Shown piece after piece: positions 25,825 through 34,378 of a DNA stretch of 64,000 nucleotides. The stretch is from Frigidibacter sp. ROC022. Lineage in GTDB: Bacteria > Pseudomonadota > Alphaproteobacteria > Rhodobacterales > Rhodobacteraceae. The notes beneath the pieces are model-generated. The model did not search any database, had not been told where the DNA came from, and saw nothing but the letters and a program-made list of their open reading frames with translations. The DNA lies in the NCBI RefSeq assembly GCF_024723735.1, contig NZ_JANQDU010000002.1, positions 635,001 to 699,000 of the forward strand, given 5' to 3'. How positions within the stretch are numbered: the first letter of the stretch is position 1; each line of letters starts with the position of its first letter. The translations under genes were made by a program, and so were the position numbers.

Positions 25825-26712
25825 ATGTCTCGCCCACGTCCGTCAACAGTTCTGATGATCGCCCCCGCGGCGGGTCTCATAGGCATCTTCATACTGGTGC
25901 CGATGGGTCTTACCGTCTGGCTTTCATTCCACGACTGGTCGACCCAGACCCCTTTCCACACCGCCAGATGGGTGGGTTTGAGAAATTACGAGGACATTTT
26001 CAGCAACATCTCGGTGGGGCGCGACTTCAAGACCGCGCTACGCAACACGGCGATCTACACCGCGCTTTCGGTGGTCATTCTGCTGCCCCTTTCGGTGCTG
26101 CTGGGGCTTCTTGTCTACCAGCGCAATGTCCGGGGCGGGCAGTTCCTGCGCACGATCCTGTTCGCAAGCTACATGGTGCCGATGATTGCCGTCGCCCTGG
26201 TCTGGTCCAAGCTTTATGCACCGACCGAGGGCCCCCTGAACCAGATTCTCGGCTGGGTCGGGATCGGGCCGCAGACCTGGCTCGCCGCGCCGCAGACCGC
26301 GCTCTACTCGCTCGTTCTGCTGAACGTCTGGCAGCAGATCGGCTATTTCACCGTCCTGGCGGTGGCCGGGCTGACACAGATTCCCGGCGCACTCTACGAA
26401 GCGGCGCGGATCGACGGCGCCAACCCCGTTCAGTCCTTCTTCGGTGTCACCCTTCCGCTGCTGCGCCGGACGCTTCTGTTCTCGACGGTCATCGCCATCA
26501 TCAATGCGGTGCAGGTCTTCGAACCGGTGGCGCTGATAACGCAGGGGGGGCCGGCCGGTTCGACCAACGTTCTGACATTCCACATTCGTCGCATCGGGAT
26601 CGACCGTTCCCAGGGCGGGCTCAGCTCGGCCATGGCGGTCACGCTGATGCTGGCGCTGATCGTCACCGTGATGGCGATCTTCGCGATGAACCGGAGGGCC
26701 GAGAAGCAATGA
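25825..26712 (+). CDS. Sugar ABC transporter permease, MalF/UgpA type
   Basis: A 295-residue membrane protein, six predicted membrane segments starting with the IAPAAGLIGIFILVPMGLTV segment. The EAA loop is YEAARIDGANPVQSFFGVTLPLL. Overlaps the second permease gene by ATGA. Forms the translocation pore for the amino-sugar importer. Confidence 0.93.
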   Translation: MSRPRPSTVLMIAPAAGLIGIFILVPMGLTVWLSFHDWSTQTPFHTARWVGLRNYEDIFSNISVGRDFKTALRNTAIYTALSVVILLPLSVLLGLLVYQRNVRGGQFLRTILFASYMVPMIAVALVWSKLYAPTEGPLNQILGWVGIGPQTWLAAPQTALYSLVLLNVWQQIGYFTVLAVAGLTQIPGALYEAARIDGANPVQSFFGVTLPLLRRTLLFSTVIAIINAVQVFEPVALITQGGPAGSTNVLTFHIRRIGIDRSQGGLSSAMAVTLMLALIVTVMAIFAMNRRAEKQ

Positions 26713-27545
26713 TCCGGGTATCCGCGTTCAGCCGATCGCTCATCGTCCTGCTGATTGTCGCGCTTGCGGTCGTCTCTGCCTTTCCCTTCCTCTGGATGGT
26801 GCTGTCGAGCTTCAAGACCGCAGAGGAATCGATGCAGACTCCGCCGGTCTGGATCCCCGGCACGTTCGATCTCTCGGCCTATTCCTCGGTGTCGGAAGTC
26901 ATCCAGACCGGCCGCTCGCTTTGGAATTCCGCGGTCATCGCCTCGGTCACGACCGCGGGGATTCTCGTCACCTCGCTGATGGCCGGTTTCGCCTTTGCGA
27001 AATACAGTTTCCGGGGCCGTAACACGCTGTTCGCGGTGATGATCGCGACGATGTTCCTGCCGCCGATCGTGACCCTGATCCCGCTCTATCGGATGGTGAG
27101 CGAGATGGGTCTGTCGGGCAGTCTCGTCGGCGTCATCCTTCCCAATCTCGCCAATGCCTTCGGGATATTCCTCATGCGCCAGTTCATCGCCGGCGTGCCC
27201 GATGACCTGATCGACGCCGCCCGCGTTGACGGCGCATCCGAGCTGCGGGTGGTCTTCTCGGTGGTCGCGCCCGCGGTGGTGCCCGCGATCGCGGCGCTGG
27301 CGCTGTTCGCCTTCGTCTATCACTGGAACACCTATCTCTGGCCGCTCACCGTCCTTCAGGGCGCGACCGACGAATATCCGATCGTCCTCAGCCTCGGGCG
27401 GCTGCTCAGCTACAACCGCGGCGCCATGAACACGCCACTGGTCATGGCCGGGGCGACGATGGCCGTCCTGCCGCCCCTTGTCCTCTTCGTGTTCCTCCAG
27501 CGTTTCTTCGTGGACAGCATGATCAGCGCGGCGGTGAAGGGATGA
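26709..27545 (+). CDS. Sugar ABC transporter permease, MalG/UgpE type
   Basis: A 278-residue permease: N-terminal segment LIVLLIVALAVVSAFPFLWM, the conserved MVLSSFK motif, EAA loop DAARVDGASELRVVFSVV. The ATG at 26709 overlaps the preceding stop and the next gene starts within its own stop codon at 27542, so translation of permeases and kinase is coupled. Confidence 0.93.
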   Translation: MIRVSAFSRSLIVLLIVALAVVSAFPFLWMVLSSFKTAEESMQTPPVWIPGTFDLSAYSSVSEVIQTGRSLWNSAVIASVTTAGILVTSLMAGFAFAKYSFRGRNTLFAVMIATMFLPPIVTLIPLYRMVSEMGLSGSLVGVILPNLANAFGIFLMRQFIAGVPDDLIDAARVDGASELRVVFSVVAPAVVPAIAALALFAFVYHWNTYLWPLTVLQGATDEYPIVLSLGRLLSYNRGAMNTPLVMAGATMAVLPPLVLFVFLQRFFVDSMISAAVKG

Positions 27546-28417
27546 GCGTGCTGGCCCTCGATCTCGGCGGAACCAATTTCCGCGCCATGCTGGCCGATGC
27601 GTCGGATCTCCGTCCCGGGGCGCTGCCCGACCCGGTGATGCAGGGCCCCGCGCCATCGACCCATGCCCGTTTCATCGAGATCCTCGATGCCCTGGTCGAG
27701 GAACATCGACCGGACGCCATCGGGCTTGCCATCCCCGGGCTGGCGACGGGAACGGTCTGCCAGTGGGTGCCGAACCTGCCCTGGCTGAACGGAACCGACC
27801 TGGCCGCGCAGTTCCCGGCGCTTCGGGTCCGGGTCGCCAACGATGCCCATATGGCACTGCTGGCCGAGGCCGTTGCCGGTGCCGCGCAGGAGCCGGACAG
27901 CGCCATCCTCATTGCCGTCGGGACGGGCATCGGCTCGGCCCTGATGGTGGATCGCCGCGTCGCGCGAAACGGCGCGACATCCTTCGGCTGGGCCTGTGCC
28001 GATGTCACGGCGCCGGGACAGGAAAGGGACGGCTGGCTTGAGAGCGTGGCCGCCGGGCGGGCGCTCGACCGCGCGGCGCAGGGCGTCGGCCTGCCGGATG
28101 GCCCCGCATTGATCGAAGCCGCCCGCAAGGGCGAGGCGGCGGCCCGCGCGGCCCTTGCCCCGGCCCAGGACGCGCTTGGCACGACACTTGCCGGAGCGGT
28201 CGCCCTGACCGGGGCCGAACGGGTCATCGTTTCCGGGGGTGTTGCCCGCGCGCTTGACGTGATCGGTCCGCCCGTTCTCGATCGTCTGCGCGCGCATCTG
28301 CCGCCGCACCTTCGCGGTGTGACCATCGTTGCTGCCGCGTTCGGCGCCTCGGCCAGCCTTGCCGGGGCCGCAATCGCCTGCACCGACCATCCTGTCTGGG
28401 AGGACAAGAGCCGATGA
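27542..28417 (+). CDS. ROK-family sugar kinase, probable amino-sugar kinase
   Basis: A 291-residue kinase of the actin-like ATPase fold: phosphate-1 ALDLGGTNFRA, substrate region LPWLNGTDL, catalytic VANDAH, phosphate-2 AVGTGIGSALM, adenosine ISGGVA-like segment (VIVSGGVARAL). The usual ROK zinc motif (CxCGxxGCxE) is replaced by GWACADVTAPGQERDGWLES, which has one Cys only, so structural zinc is likely lost. Between the importer and the NagR-like regulator it probably phosphorylates incoming GlcNAc, giving the NagA substrate. BadF-type kinases are an alternative family but the motifs favour ROK. Confidence 0.82.
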   Translation: MSVLALDLGGTNFRAMLADASDLRPGALPDPVMQGPAPSTHARFIEILDALVEEHRPDAIGLAIPGLATGTVCQWVPNLPWLNGTDLAAQFPALRVRVANDAHMALLAEAVAGAAQEPDSAILIAVGTGIGSALMVDRRVARNGATSFGWACADVTAPGQERDGWLESVAAGRALDRAAQGVGLPDGPALIEAARKGEAAARAALAPAQDALGTTLAGAVALTGAERVIVSGGVARALDVIGPPVLDRLRAHLPPHLRGVTIVAAAFGASASLAGAAIACTDHPVWEDKSR

Positions 28418-29160
28418 GTTCCAACATAAAGCTGCGCCGTCCCGATCGGAACCGGCCGGAGCCGCTGTGGCATCAGACAGAGCAGGCCCTGCGCGACATG
28501 ATCCTGCGCGGCGAATGGCAGGACGGGGACAAGCTGCCCAACGAGACGCGGCTGACCGAAATGCTGGGCGTGAGCCGGATTACCCTGCGCCATGCCCTGC
28601 GCCGGCTCGAGGAAAGCGGCCATCTGCGCCGCGAACACGGGCGCGGAACATTCGTGCGGCGCTCGACCATCGTGGCCGGCATTCGGGGTCTGACCAGCTT
28701 CACGCAGGAAATGGCCTATCTCGGCGAGGAGGTCGGGACCAGCGGCACCCGTGCCGTCGAGGTGCCCGCCGAGGACGATATCGCCGAGGCGCTGAACATC
28801 GAGCCCGGGGCCCCGGTCATCAAGCTGCGCCGCATCCGGCTGGCCAACGGCAATCCCATCGGCGTCCAGACGGCCTATCTTCCGTCCGAGCGCGTGCCCG
28901 GTTTCCTGCCGATCTCGGGTGAGCTGGCATCGCTCTACGACCTGCTGCGGCAGAGATGGTCGATCACGCCGGAATCCGCCGAAGAGCTCTACCGTGTCGG
29001 GACCGTCGCCCCCGAGGATGCCGCGGATATTGCCGTCGCCGCGGGCAGCCCGGCCTTCGAGGTGCATCGGACCACCTCGGACAGCCTCGGCCCCTTCGAA
29101 TACGTCCAGTCCACCATGCGGGCGGATCGCTACGAGATCCGGTCGAAACTCTTTTACTGA
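28414..29160 (+). CDS. GntR-family regulator with UTRA domain (NagR/HutC type)
   Basis: A 248-residue regulator: winged HTH at about residues 12-80 (LWHQTEQALRDMILRGEW, NETRLTEMLGVSRITLRHAL, GRGTFV) and UTRA effector domain (LTSFTQEMAYLGEEVGTSG, IKLRRIRLANGNPIG, AYLPSERVPGF, FEVHRTTSD). UTRA regulators such as NagR respond to sugar phosphates, GlcNAc-6-P or GlcN-6-P. Start overlaps the kinase stop by ATGA. Predicted to bind the dyad at 24395-24414 and so control both nagAB and the ABC operon. Confidence 0.93.
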   Translation: MSSNIKLRRPDRNRPEPLWHQTEQALRDMILRGEWQDGDKLPNETRLTEMLGVSRITLRHALRRLEESGHLRREHGRGTFVRRSTIVAGIRGLTSFTQEMAYLGEEVGTSGTRAVEVPAEDDIAEALNIEPGAPVIKLRRIRLANGNPIGVQTAYLPSERVPGFLPISGELASLYDLLRQRWSITPESAEELYRVGTVAPEDAADIAVAAGSPAFEVHRTTSDSLGPFEYVQSTMRADRYEIRSKLFY

Positions 29161-29191
29161 ACTCGCACAAACGAACACGAAAGGAACTGCA

Positions 29192-29983
29192 ATGTCGCTG
29201 TACATCAGCCGCGTCACCGAGCTTGCCACCAAGGCGGCCGAAATCAATGATGCGGCCCTCTCCGAAGCCGCCGGGATGATGGCCGAGACCGTCGCAAACG
29301 GTGGCCTGATCCACCTCTACGGTTCGGGCCATTCCGTTCTGCCGGCGCAGGAGACCTTCCCGCGCTATGGCGCCTTCATCGCGTTCCACCCGCTGACGGA
29401 CCCGCGCCTGATGTGGCATTCGGTCCTTGCCGCCGGCGGTGTGCGCGAGCTTCTCTGGCTCGAACGCACCGAAGGCTATGCCGAGAAGTTCCTCGACCAC
29501 CAGCCGATCAACCCGGGCGACACGCTTGTCGTCTTCGGCCATTCCGGCACCAATTCCTCGGGCATCGACACGGCGCTCTACTGCAAGAAGCGTGGGGTCA
29601 AGGTGATCGCCGTCAATTCCGCCGCCAACCGCAACAAGCCGGCCAAGCACTCCTCCGGAAAGAACCTGGCCGATTGCGCCGATGTCGCCATCGACACCTG
29701 TTCGCCGGTCGAGGATGCGGTTGTTCCGATCGACGGCTGGTCGCGTCCGGTCGGCGGCAGCTCGACGGTGCTTGCCATGATGCTGATGCACGAAATGGCG
29801 GCACGCACCGCACAGAACCTGGCCGATCGGGGCATCGAGCTTCCGGTGTTCGCCTCGCCCACGATTCCCGGCGTCACCCTGCATGACACCGACGAAGCCT
29901 ATGCCGAGTACAAGAAGAAGCTGATCGAGGCGCAGCAGAAGCATCTCTCCTTCTTTGCCGACCGGATGAGCGGCAAGGTCTGA
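29192..29983 (+). CDS. SIS-domain sugar isomerase/deaminase-like protein
   Basis: A 263-residue SIS protein: [17 protein letters not shown] phosphosugar loop, [40 protein letters not shown], and a C-terminal helical tail. It belongs to the uncharacterised sugar-isomerase-domain (UPF0309-like) group, not to GlmS or AgaS. AAGGAACTGC precedes the ATG. Because nagB already supplies the deaminase step, this protein may handle another amino-sugar phosphate (for example a MurNAc-6-P-type or epimeric substrate) or act with the kinase. Confidence 0.8.
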   Translation: MSLYISRVTELATKAAEINDAALSEAAGMMAETVANGGLIHLYGSGHSVLPAQETFPRYGAFIAFHPLTDPRLMWHSVLAAGGVRELLWLERTEGYAEKFLDHQPINPGDTLVVFGHSGTNSSGIDTALYCKKRGVKVIAVNSAANRNKPAKHSSGKNLADCADVAIDTCSPVEDAVVPIDGWSRPVGGSSTVLAMMLMHEMAARTAQNLADRGIELPVFASPTIPGVTLHDTDEAYAEYKKKLIEAQQKHLSFFADRMSGKV

Positions 29984-30001
29984 GCGCGGGGTTCTGCGAC
30001 C

Positions 30002-30027
30002 GTCGCCCCGGAACCGACCGGGGCGAC
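30002..30027 (+). terminator. Hairpin between the SIS gene and the ATPase gene
   Basis: GTCGCCCCGG (30002-30011) and CCGGGGCGAC (30018-30027) form a perfect 10-bp stem with loop AACCGA. No U-tract; probably processing or attenuation within the operon. Confidence 0.5.
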
Positions 30028-30048
30028 ATCCCGACCAGAGGAACGGAC

Positions 30049-31113
30049 ATGACTGACGTACGGCTCGACAAGATCTGCAAGACCTACGGAACCGTGGAGG
30101 TTCTGAAGGACATCGACCTCTCCATCGAGGATGGCGAATTCTGTGTCTTCGTCGGTCCTTCGGGCTGCGGGAAATCCACCCTGTTGCGGATGATCGCGGG
30201 GCTGGAAGAGATCACCTCGGGTGATCTCTCGATCGGCGACCGTCGGGTGAACAGCCTGTCCCCGAAAGAGCGTGGCATCGCCATGGTCTTTCAGAGCTAT
30301 GCGCTCTATCCGCACCGCACCGTGCGCGGCAACATGGAGTTCGGCCTGAAGCTGTCGCGGATGGACCGGCGCGAGATCGACGCGCGAATTGCGCGGGCGG
30401 CGAAGATGCTGCAGATCGAACCGCTTCTCGACCGCCGTCCGGCGCAGCTGTCAGGCGGGCAACGTCAGCGTGTGGCCATCGGCCGTGCGATCGTTCGGGA
30501 CCCGACGGTCTTCCTGTTCGACGAACCGCTCTCGAATCTCGACGCGGCGCTGCGGGTCGAGACCCGCCGCGAGATTGCCGCCCTGCACGAGAAACTCGGC
30601 ACCACGATGATCTATGTCACGCATGACCAGGTCGAGGCGATGACCCTGGCGGACAAGATCGTGGTGCTGAACGATGGCGCCGTGCAGCAGGTCGGCACGC
30701 CGCTGGAGCTCTACGATACGCCCGCCAACCTGTTCGTTGCCGGGTTCATCGGTTCTCCGCGAATGAATCTCTTCGCCGGGGAAGCCGGCCCGGAGGGCAT
30801 CGTCACCGCTTCCTTCGGCACCCTTCCGCGCCCCGACGGGCCCCTGCCGGAGGGGAATGTGACAATCGGCATCCGTCCCGAGAATCTCCACCTGACAAGC
30901 GAGGGCGGCGCGCGGGCCCGCGTGACCCTGGTCGAGCATCTCGGGAACGAGATTCTGGTGGAGCTGGCCCTGGCGGATGGTCAGAAGGCCGTCGCGCAAG
31001 GGCCGCGAAACCACTGCCCGACGCCCGGCGACAGCGTCGGAGTCACCATCGGGTCCGAGCCGCTGCACCTGTTCGACGGGCTCGGGCGGCGCATCGAGAC
31101 CCGGTCTCCGTAA
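30049..31113 (+). CDS. Sugar ABC transporter ATP-binding protein, UgpC/MalK type
   Basis: A 354-residue ATPase: Walker [11 protein letters not shown]-loop [10 protein letters not shown], signature LSGGQRQR, Walker [17 protein letters not shown], switch VTHDQVEAM, and a C-terminal TOBE domain ([12 protein letters not shown]). It energises the importer encoded at 24461-27545, from which it is separated by kinase, regulator and SIS genes on the same strand. Last gene of the amino-sugar operon. Confidence 0.93.
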   Translation: MTDVRLDKICKTYGTVEVLKDIDLSIEDGEFCVFVGPSGCGKSTLLRMIAGLEEITSGDLSIGDRRVNSLSPKERGIAMVFQSYALYPHRTVRGNMEFGLKLSRMDRREIDARIARAAKMLQIEPLLDRRPAQLSGGQRQRVAIGRAIVRDPTVFLFDEPLSNLDAALRVETRREIAALHEKLGTTMIYVTHDQVEAMTLADKIVVLNDGAVQQVGTPLELYDTPANLFVAGFIGSPRMNLFAGEAGPEGIVTASFGTLPRPDGPLPEGNVTIGIRPENLHLTSEGGARARVTLVEHLGNEILVELALADGQKAVAQGPRNHCPTPGDSVGVTIGSEPLHLFDGLGRRIETRSP

Positions 31114-31167
31114 GACAGCGCAATGGATGCCCCGACCCTGCCTTTCCCGCGCGCGCGTGATCCGCGA

Positions 31168-31201
31168 GCCCCTGGGCGGGAAGCGACGCCGCGCCAGGGG
31201 C
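31168..31201. terminator. Hairpin between convergent ATPase and SDR genes
   Basis: GCCCCTGG (31168-31175) pairs perfectly with CCAGGGGC (31194-31201). It lies in the 112-bp gap where the two transcripts converge. The loop is long (18 bases) and no U-run is present, so strength is uncertain. Confidence 0.45.
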
Positions 31202-31225
31202 CGCGGGGCGCTGAATGCAGATCCG

Positions 31226-31966
31226 TCAATAGGTGGCCCGGCCTCCGGAAAGATCGAAGACGGCGCCTGTCGTGAAAGAGTTTTCCGACGTGCATAGCCA
31301 GCAAATCATCGAGGCGGCCTCACCCAGTTCGAGGAACCGGCCCCTCGGGATTTTCGAGAGCATGAAATCGATATGTTCCTGCGACATCTGCTCGAAGATC
31401 CTTGTTCGTGCGGCCGCAGGCGTGACGGTGTTGATCGCGATATCGAGGTCGGCGTTTTCCTTGCCCATGGATTTGGTCATCCCGATGACGGCCGCCTTCG
31501 AGGCGGAATAGGCACTCGCGCCCGGGTTGCCTTCCTTGCCGGCGACCGAGGCGATGGTCACGATGCGGCCATAGTTCCTTGCCCGCATGTGGGGCAGGAC
31601 GGCCTGGCAACAGTTCAGGGTGCCATCGACATTGACGGCCATGATGCGCTGCCAGTCGGAGACCGGGTATTCGTGCAGTGGCGCATTGGGGCCTGCAAGC
31701 CCCGCGCTGGTCACGAGCGCGTCCAGTCTGCCGCCGTCTTCGCAAACTTTGCGGGCCGCTTCGACGACCGCGGCGCGATCCGTCACGTCAAGTGCGATGC
31801 CGGTTGCTCCCAGCCTGGCGGCGGCGTCGGAAACGAGCGCCGCGTCCATGTCCCACAGGAAGACCGTCGCGCCGCTCTGCCTGAGCCGCTCGGCAACCGC
31901 ATAGCCAATGCCCTGAGCGCCCCCGGTCACAACCGCAACCTGACCGTTCATGTCATAGGTGTTCAT
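31226..31966 (-). CDS. SDR-family oxidoreductase
   Basis: A 246-residue short-chain dehydrogenase: TGGAQGIGYA cofactor loop, TSAG in place of NNAG, TIASVAG catalytic Ser, YSASK, and the closing TGAVFDLSGG. On the minus strand GGAG lies 6 bases before ATG 31966; longer in-frame starts run into the operator region. Divergent from the enolase-superfamily gene at 32251 and with the AAGTAATACT operator 44 bp upstream. Probably the sugar (acid) dehydrogenase of this locus. Confidence 0.9.
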   Translation of the reverse strand: MNTYDMNGQVAVVTGGAQGIGYAVAERLRQSGATVFLWDMDAALVSDAAARLGATGIALDVTDRAAVVEAARKVCEDGGRLDALVTSAGLAGPNAPLHEYPVSDWQRIMAVNVDGTLNCCQAVLPHMRARNYGRIVTIASVAGKEGNPGASAYSASKAAVIGMTKSMGKENADLDIAINTVTPAAARTRIFEQMSQEHIDFMLSKIPRGRFLELGEAASMICWLCTSENSFTTGAVFDLSGGRATY

Positions 31967-32009
31967 TCTCGTCTCCAGTCGATTTCCGCCTTGAACATCG
32001 GGGCGAATA

Positions 32010-32025
32010 ATAAGTAATACTATTA
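32010..32025. promoter_or_regulatory. GntR/FCD-type operator upstream of the SDR
   Basis: ATAAGTAATACT (32010-32021) is repeated exactly at 38598-38609 upstream of the ABC operon. It contains the 9-bp palindrome AGTA-A-TACT and overlaps a second one, TAATA-C-TATTA (32015-32025). The GT-N3-AC core fits known FadR/FCD-type sites. Likely bound by the regulator at 33431. Confidence 0.65.
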
Positions 32026-32056
32026 CGGATGCGGATCGGAAATGGAAGGGGAACGC

Positions 32057-32254
32057 ATGGAATTTTCCAGAATCGGCACATGGAGAGGCGAAGCGCCGGC
32101 GGTCTTGCCCGGCGACGGGTCCTTGCGGAGCCATCCGTCCGCGACGCCGGATATCGACGGCCGGTGTCTGTCCCGGCTCGGAGTCGGTCAACCCGGATTT
32201 GATGGGCCGGAACAGCAGAAACACCCTCTGCGCGCATCGGGGTCAAGGGCATGA
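32057..32254 (+). CDS. Possible small upstream ORF coupled to the enolase-superfamily gene
   Basis: A 65-codon frame that starts with GGAAGGGGAACGC-ATG, a strong ribosome site, and whose stop overlaps the next start in ATGA. The protein (starting MEFSRIGTWRGE) matches no family I know and is rich in Gly, Pro and Ser, with no membrane segment. The main gene has a poor site of its own, so translation of this frame may drive it by coupling. It may equally be only a leader with no functional product. Confidence 0.3.
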   Translation: MEFSRIGTWRGEAPAVLPGDGSLRSHPSATPDIDGRCLSRLGVGQPGFDGPEQQKHPLRASGSRA

Positions 32255-33423
32255 AGATCGAGGCGGTCGATTTCTGGTACCTGAGAATGCCCGTCGTCGA
32301 GGATATCGGCGATGGTAGCCAGGATGCCTTGCTCGTGCGGGTTTCCGGCGGCGGGCAGGAGGGCTGGGGCGAATGCGAGGCGGCCCCCGTCACCTCCATC
32401 GCGGCGGCCTACGCACCGATGTCCCACGAAGCCTGCAAGCCGGTGCTGGACGGCGTGATCGGCGCAACGCTCGATGACCCGGACGACATCCTGCGCCTGA
32501 GCCGGCGCCAGCGCCGCATCTGCATGGACCATCTGCAGGCGCCGCACACCTGGTCCGGCATCGAGATCGCGCTTTGGGACTTGCTCGGCAAGGCCCGTTC
32601 CGCACCGGTGTGGTCTCTCCTCGGACACAGGAAGGTCTTCCCCAAGCGCGCCTATGCATCCGTCTTGTTCGGCGCCTCCCCGCAAGACACCTTGCAGAAC
32701 GCCAGACAGGCCGTCGCCGCCGGCTTCACCGCGGCGAAGTTCGGATGGGGACCCTTCGGGACCGCTGGTGTCGAGGCGGACCGCGACCATCTGCTGGCCG
32801 CGCGGGAAGGCCTGGGGCCGGAGGCGATGCTGCTGGTCGATGCCGGCCAGATATTCGACCGCGATGTCGAGGCTGCCGCAGAGCGCATGGCCGCACTCGA
32901 GGACGTGCGGGCCGGGTGGTTCGAAGAGCCGTTCGGGGGCGAATGCCACAAGCAGTATGCCGCGTTGAAGGCCCGCTTCCCCAACGTGCCGATCGCAGGA
33001 GGCGAGGCGGCTCACTCCGTCGAAATGGCCGAGCACGCAATGGAATTCGGCCGGGTCGATTTCATCCAGATAGACACCGGGCGCATCGGCGGGATCGGCC
33101 CGGCGTCGGCCGTCGCGGAGATGGCAAGACAAGGCGGCATCCAGTTCGTCAATCATACATTCACCTCGCATCTGGCCTTGAGCGCATCGCTTCAGCCGTT
33201 CGCCGGATATGAGGCGTTTGACCTGTGCGAATATCCAGCCAATCCCAAACAACTCGCCCGTGACATTTCGGCATCCCTGCAATGCGATGCCGACGGACTC
33301 ATTTCTGCTTCGGAAAAACCGGGTCTCGGCGTGGACGTGGACCTCGCAAAGTTGAAGAAGTATCTTCAACAGGTGGAAATCTCAGTGAACGGCAAAATCC
33401 TCTACTCGACACCACCAATCTAG
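32251..33423 (+). CDS. Enolase-superfamily (mandelate racemase/muconate lactonizing type) enzyme
   Basis: A 390-residue enzyme: N-terminal capping domain, then the barrel with a Lys (FTAAKFGWGPF), metal ligands in LVDAGQIF, WFEEPFGG and IAGGEAAHS, and a late acid/base His in FVNHTF. This is the pattern of sugar-acid dehydratases of the mandelate racemase subgroup. It likely turns an aldonate into a 2-keto-3-deoxy acid. It stands between a divergent SDR and an FCD regulator, 7 bases before the latter. The substrate cannot be read from sequence alone. Confidence 0.88.
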   Translation: MKIEAVDFWYLRMPVVEDIGDGSQDALLVRVSGGGQEGWGECEAAPVTSIAAAYAPMSHEACKPVLDGVIGATLDDPDDILRLSRRQRRICMDHLQAPHTWSGIEIALWDLLGKARSAPVWSLLGHRKVFPKRAYASVLFGASPQDTLQNARQAVAAGFTAAKFGWGPFGTAGVEADRDHLLAAREGLGPEAMLLVDAGQIFDRDVEAAAERMAALEDVRAGWFEEPFGGECHKQYAALKARFPNVPIAGGEAAHSVEMAEHAMEFGRVDFIQIDTGRIGGIGPASAVAEMARQGGIQFVNHTFTSHLALSASLQPFAGYEAFDLCEYPANPKQLARDISASLQCDADGLISASEKPGLGVDVDLAKLKKYLQQVEISVNGKILYSTPPI

Positions 33424-33430
33424 GATCCAA

Positions 33431-34168
33431 ATGAGACAACTAGGTCAGAGGACTCCGAGTCTTCATGCCCGCATCGCGGAACAGCTCGGGCGGGACATCG
33501 TGAATGGATGTTATGAGGAAGGAGCACTTCTGCCTGGTGTCGAGGATCTGAGAGAGAAATTCGGAGCCTCTCGCGTGATTGTCCGCGAAGCGATCCGAAC
33601 CCTGGGGGCCAAGGGTCTGGTCTACAGTCGGCGCAAGATGGGCACGCGCGTCGCCAACCGGCAGGGCTGGAACATCTTCGACGAGGACGTATTGGCCTGG
33701 CTGATGGCGGAAGGAAGGGCCGGTGAATACCTTCTGGCCTTCATTGAATTCCGGCTGTTCGTCGAACCGGAAGCCGCGTCGATGGCGGCCAAACGGTCCA
33801 CCAAGGAACTGCTCCAGCCCCTGCGTGACAGCGTGGCAAAGATCGTTGCCTCGGACGGCGATCTGGTGCTGTTTCACGAGGGCGACATGCAGTTTCACCT
33901 TGCCCTGCTGAATGCCAGCGGAAATCCGTTCTTTGCCGGCCTGGGGCGCGCGGCGCAGACCTATCTGGACACGTCCTTCAGTCTTCAGGAGGCCGGCGTG
34001 GACAGGGCCGCCATCCGCAAGGAAATCGAGATGCACCAGAGACTTCTCGAAGCCATCGAGAACGGCGATGCAGACGGCGCGCGCAGGGAATGCCGGCGGA
34101 TCATCCTGAGCGGCAAGGAGGATCTGGAAAGCGAGATCGGGCAGGAGAGTGGCCGCAACGCCCGTTGA
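33431..34168 (+). CDS. GntR-family regulator (FadR/FCD subfamily)
   Basis: A 245-residue regulator: winged HTH (ARIAEQLGRDIVNGCYEEGA, DLREKFGASRVIVREAIRTL, KMGTRVANR) and FCD domain (FIEFRLFVEPEAASMAAKRS, FHEGDMQFHLALLNASGN, EIEMHQRLLEAIENGDADGA). The metal-binding D/H residues are kept. The W-N-x-x-D-x-D-V-L-x-W motif after the HTH is typical of galactonate-type (DgoR-like) members. Seven bases after the dehydratase gene. Expected to bind the ATAAGTAATACT sites at 32010 and 38598 and respond to a sugar acid or its keto product. Confidence 0.92.
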   Translation: MRQLGQRTPSLHARIAEQLGRDIVNGCYEEGALLPGVEDLREKFGASRVIVREAIRTLGAKGLVYSRRKMGTRVANRQGWNIFDEDVLAWLMAEGRAGEYLLAFIEFRLFVEPEAASMAAKRSTKELLQPLRDSVAKIVASDGDLVLFHEGDMQFHLALLNASGNPFFAGLGRAAQTYLDTSFSLQEAGVDRAAIRKEIEMHQRLLEAIENGDADGARRECRRIILSGKEDLESEIGQESGRNAR

Positions 34169-34228
34169 CCGAAACCCTGCCTGCCGGCCCGGGCTGAATC
34201 GACGCAATCCGGTCGCGAAGACGCGGCT

Positions 34229-34378
34229 TCAGAAGGTGACGGTAGGACCGCCATCCACCGTCAGCACCGTGCCGGTGACATAGCTTGCCGCATCCGAAAG
34301 CAGGAATCCGATACCGCGGCTCGCCCCGGTCACCACGGCGGCGCGCCCGGCGAAGCTTTCCGGGAGGGTGTCGTTCAT
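34229..34378 (-). pseudogene. SDR oxidoreductase reduced by an in-frame internal deletion
   Basis: A 49-codon frame on the minus strand. Residues 1-24 are a normal SDR N-terminus (AAVVTGASRGIG) and residues 25-49 a normal SDR C-terminus (LLSDAASYVTGTVLTVDGG). About 200 residues that should hold the NNAG, catalytic Ser and YxxxK segments are missing, yet frame and stop are intact. Its ATG overlaps the stop of the ABC ATPase gene (ATGA), showing it was the last gene of that operon. No catalytic activity is possible. Confidence 0.88.
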
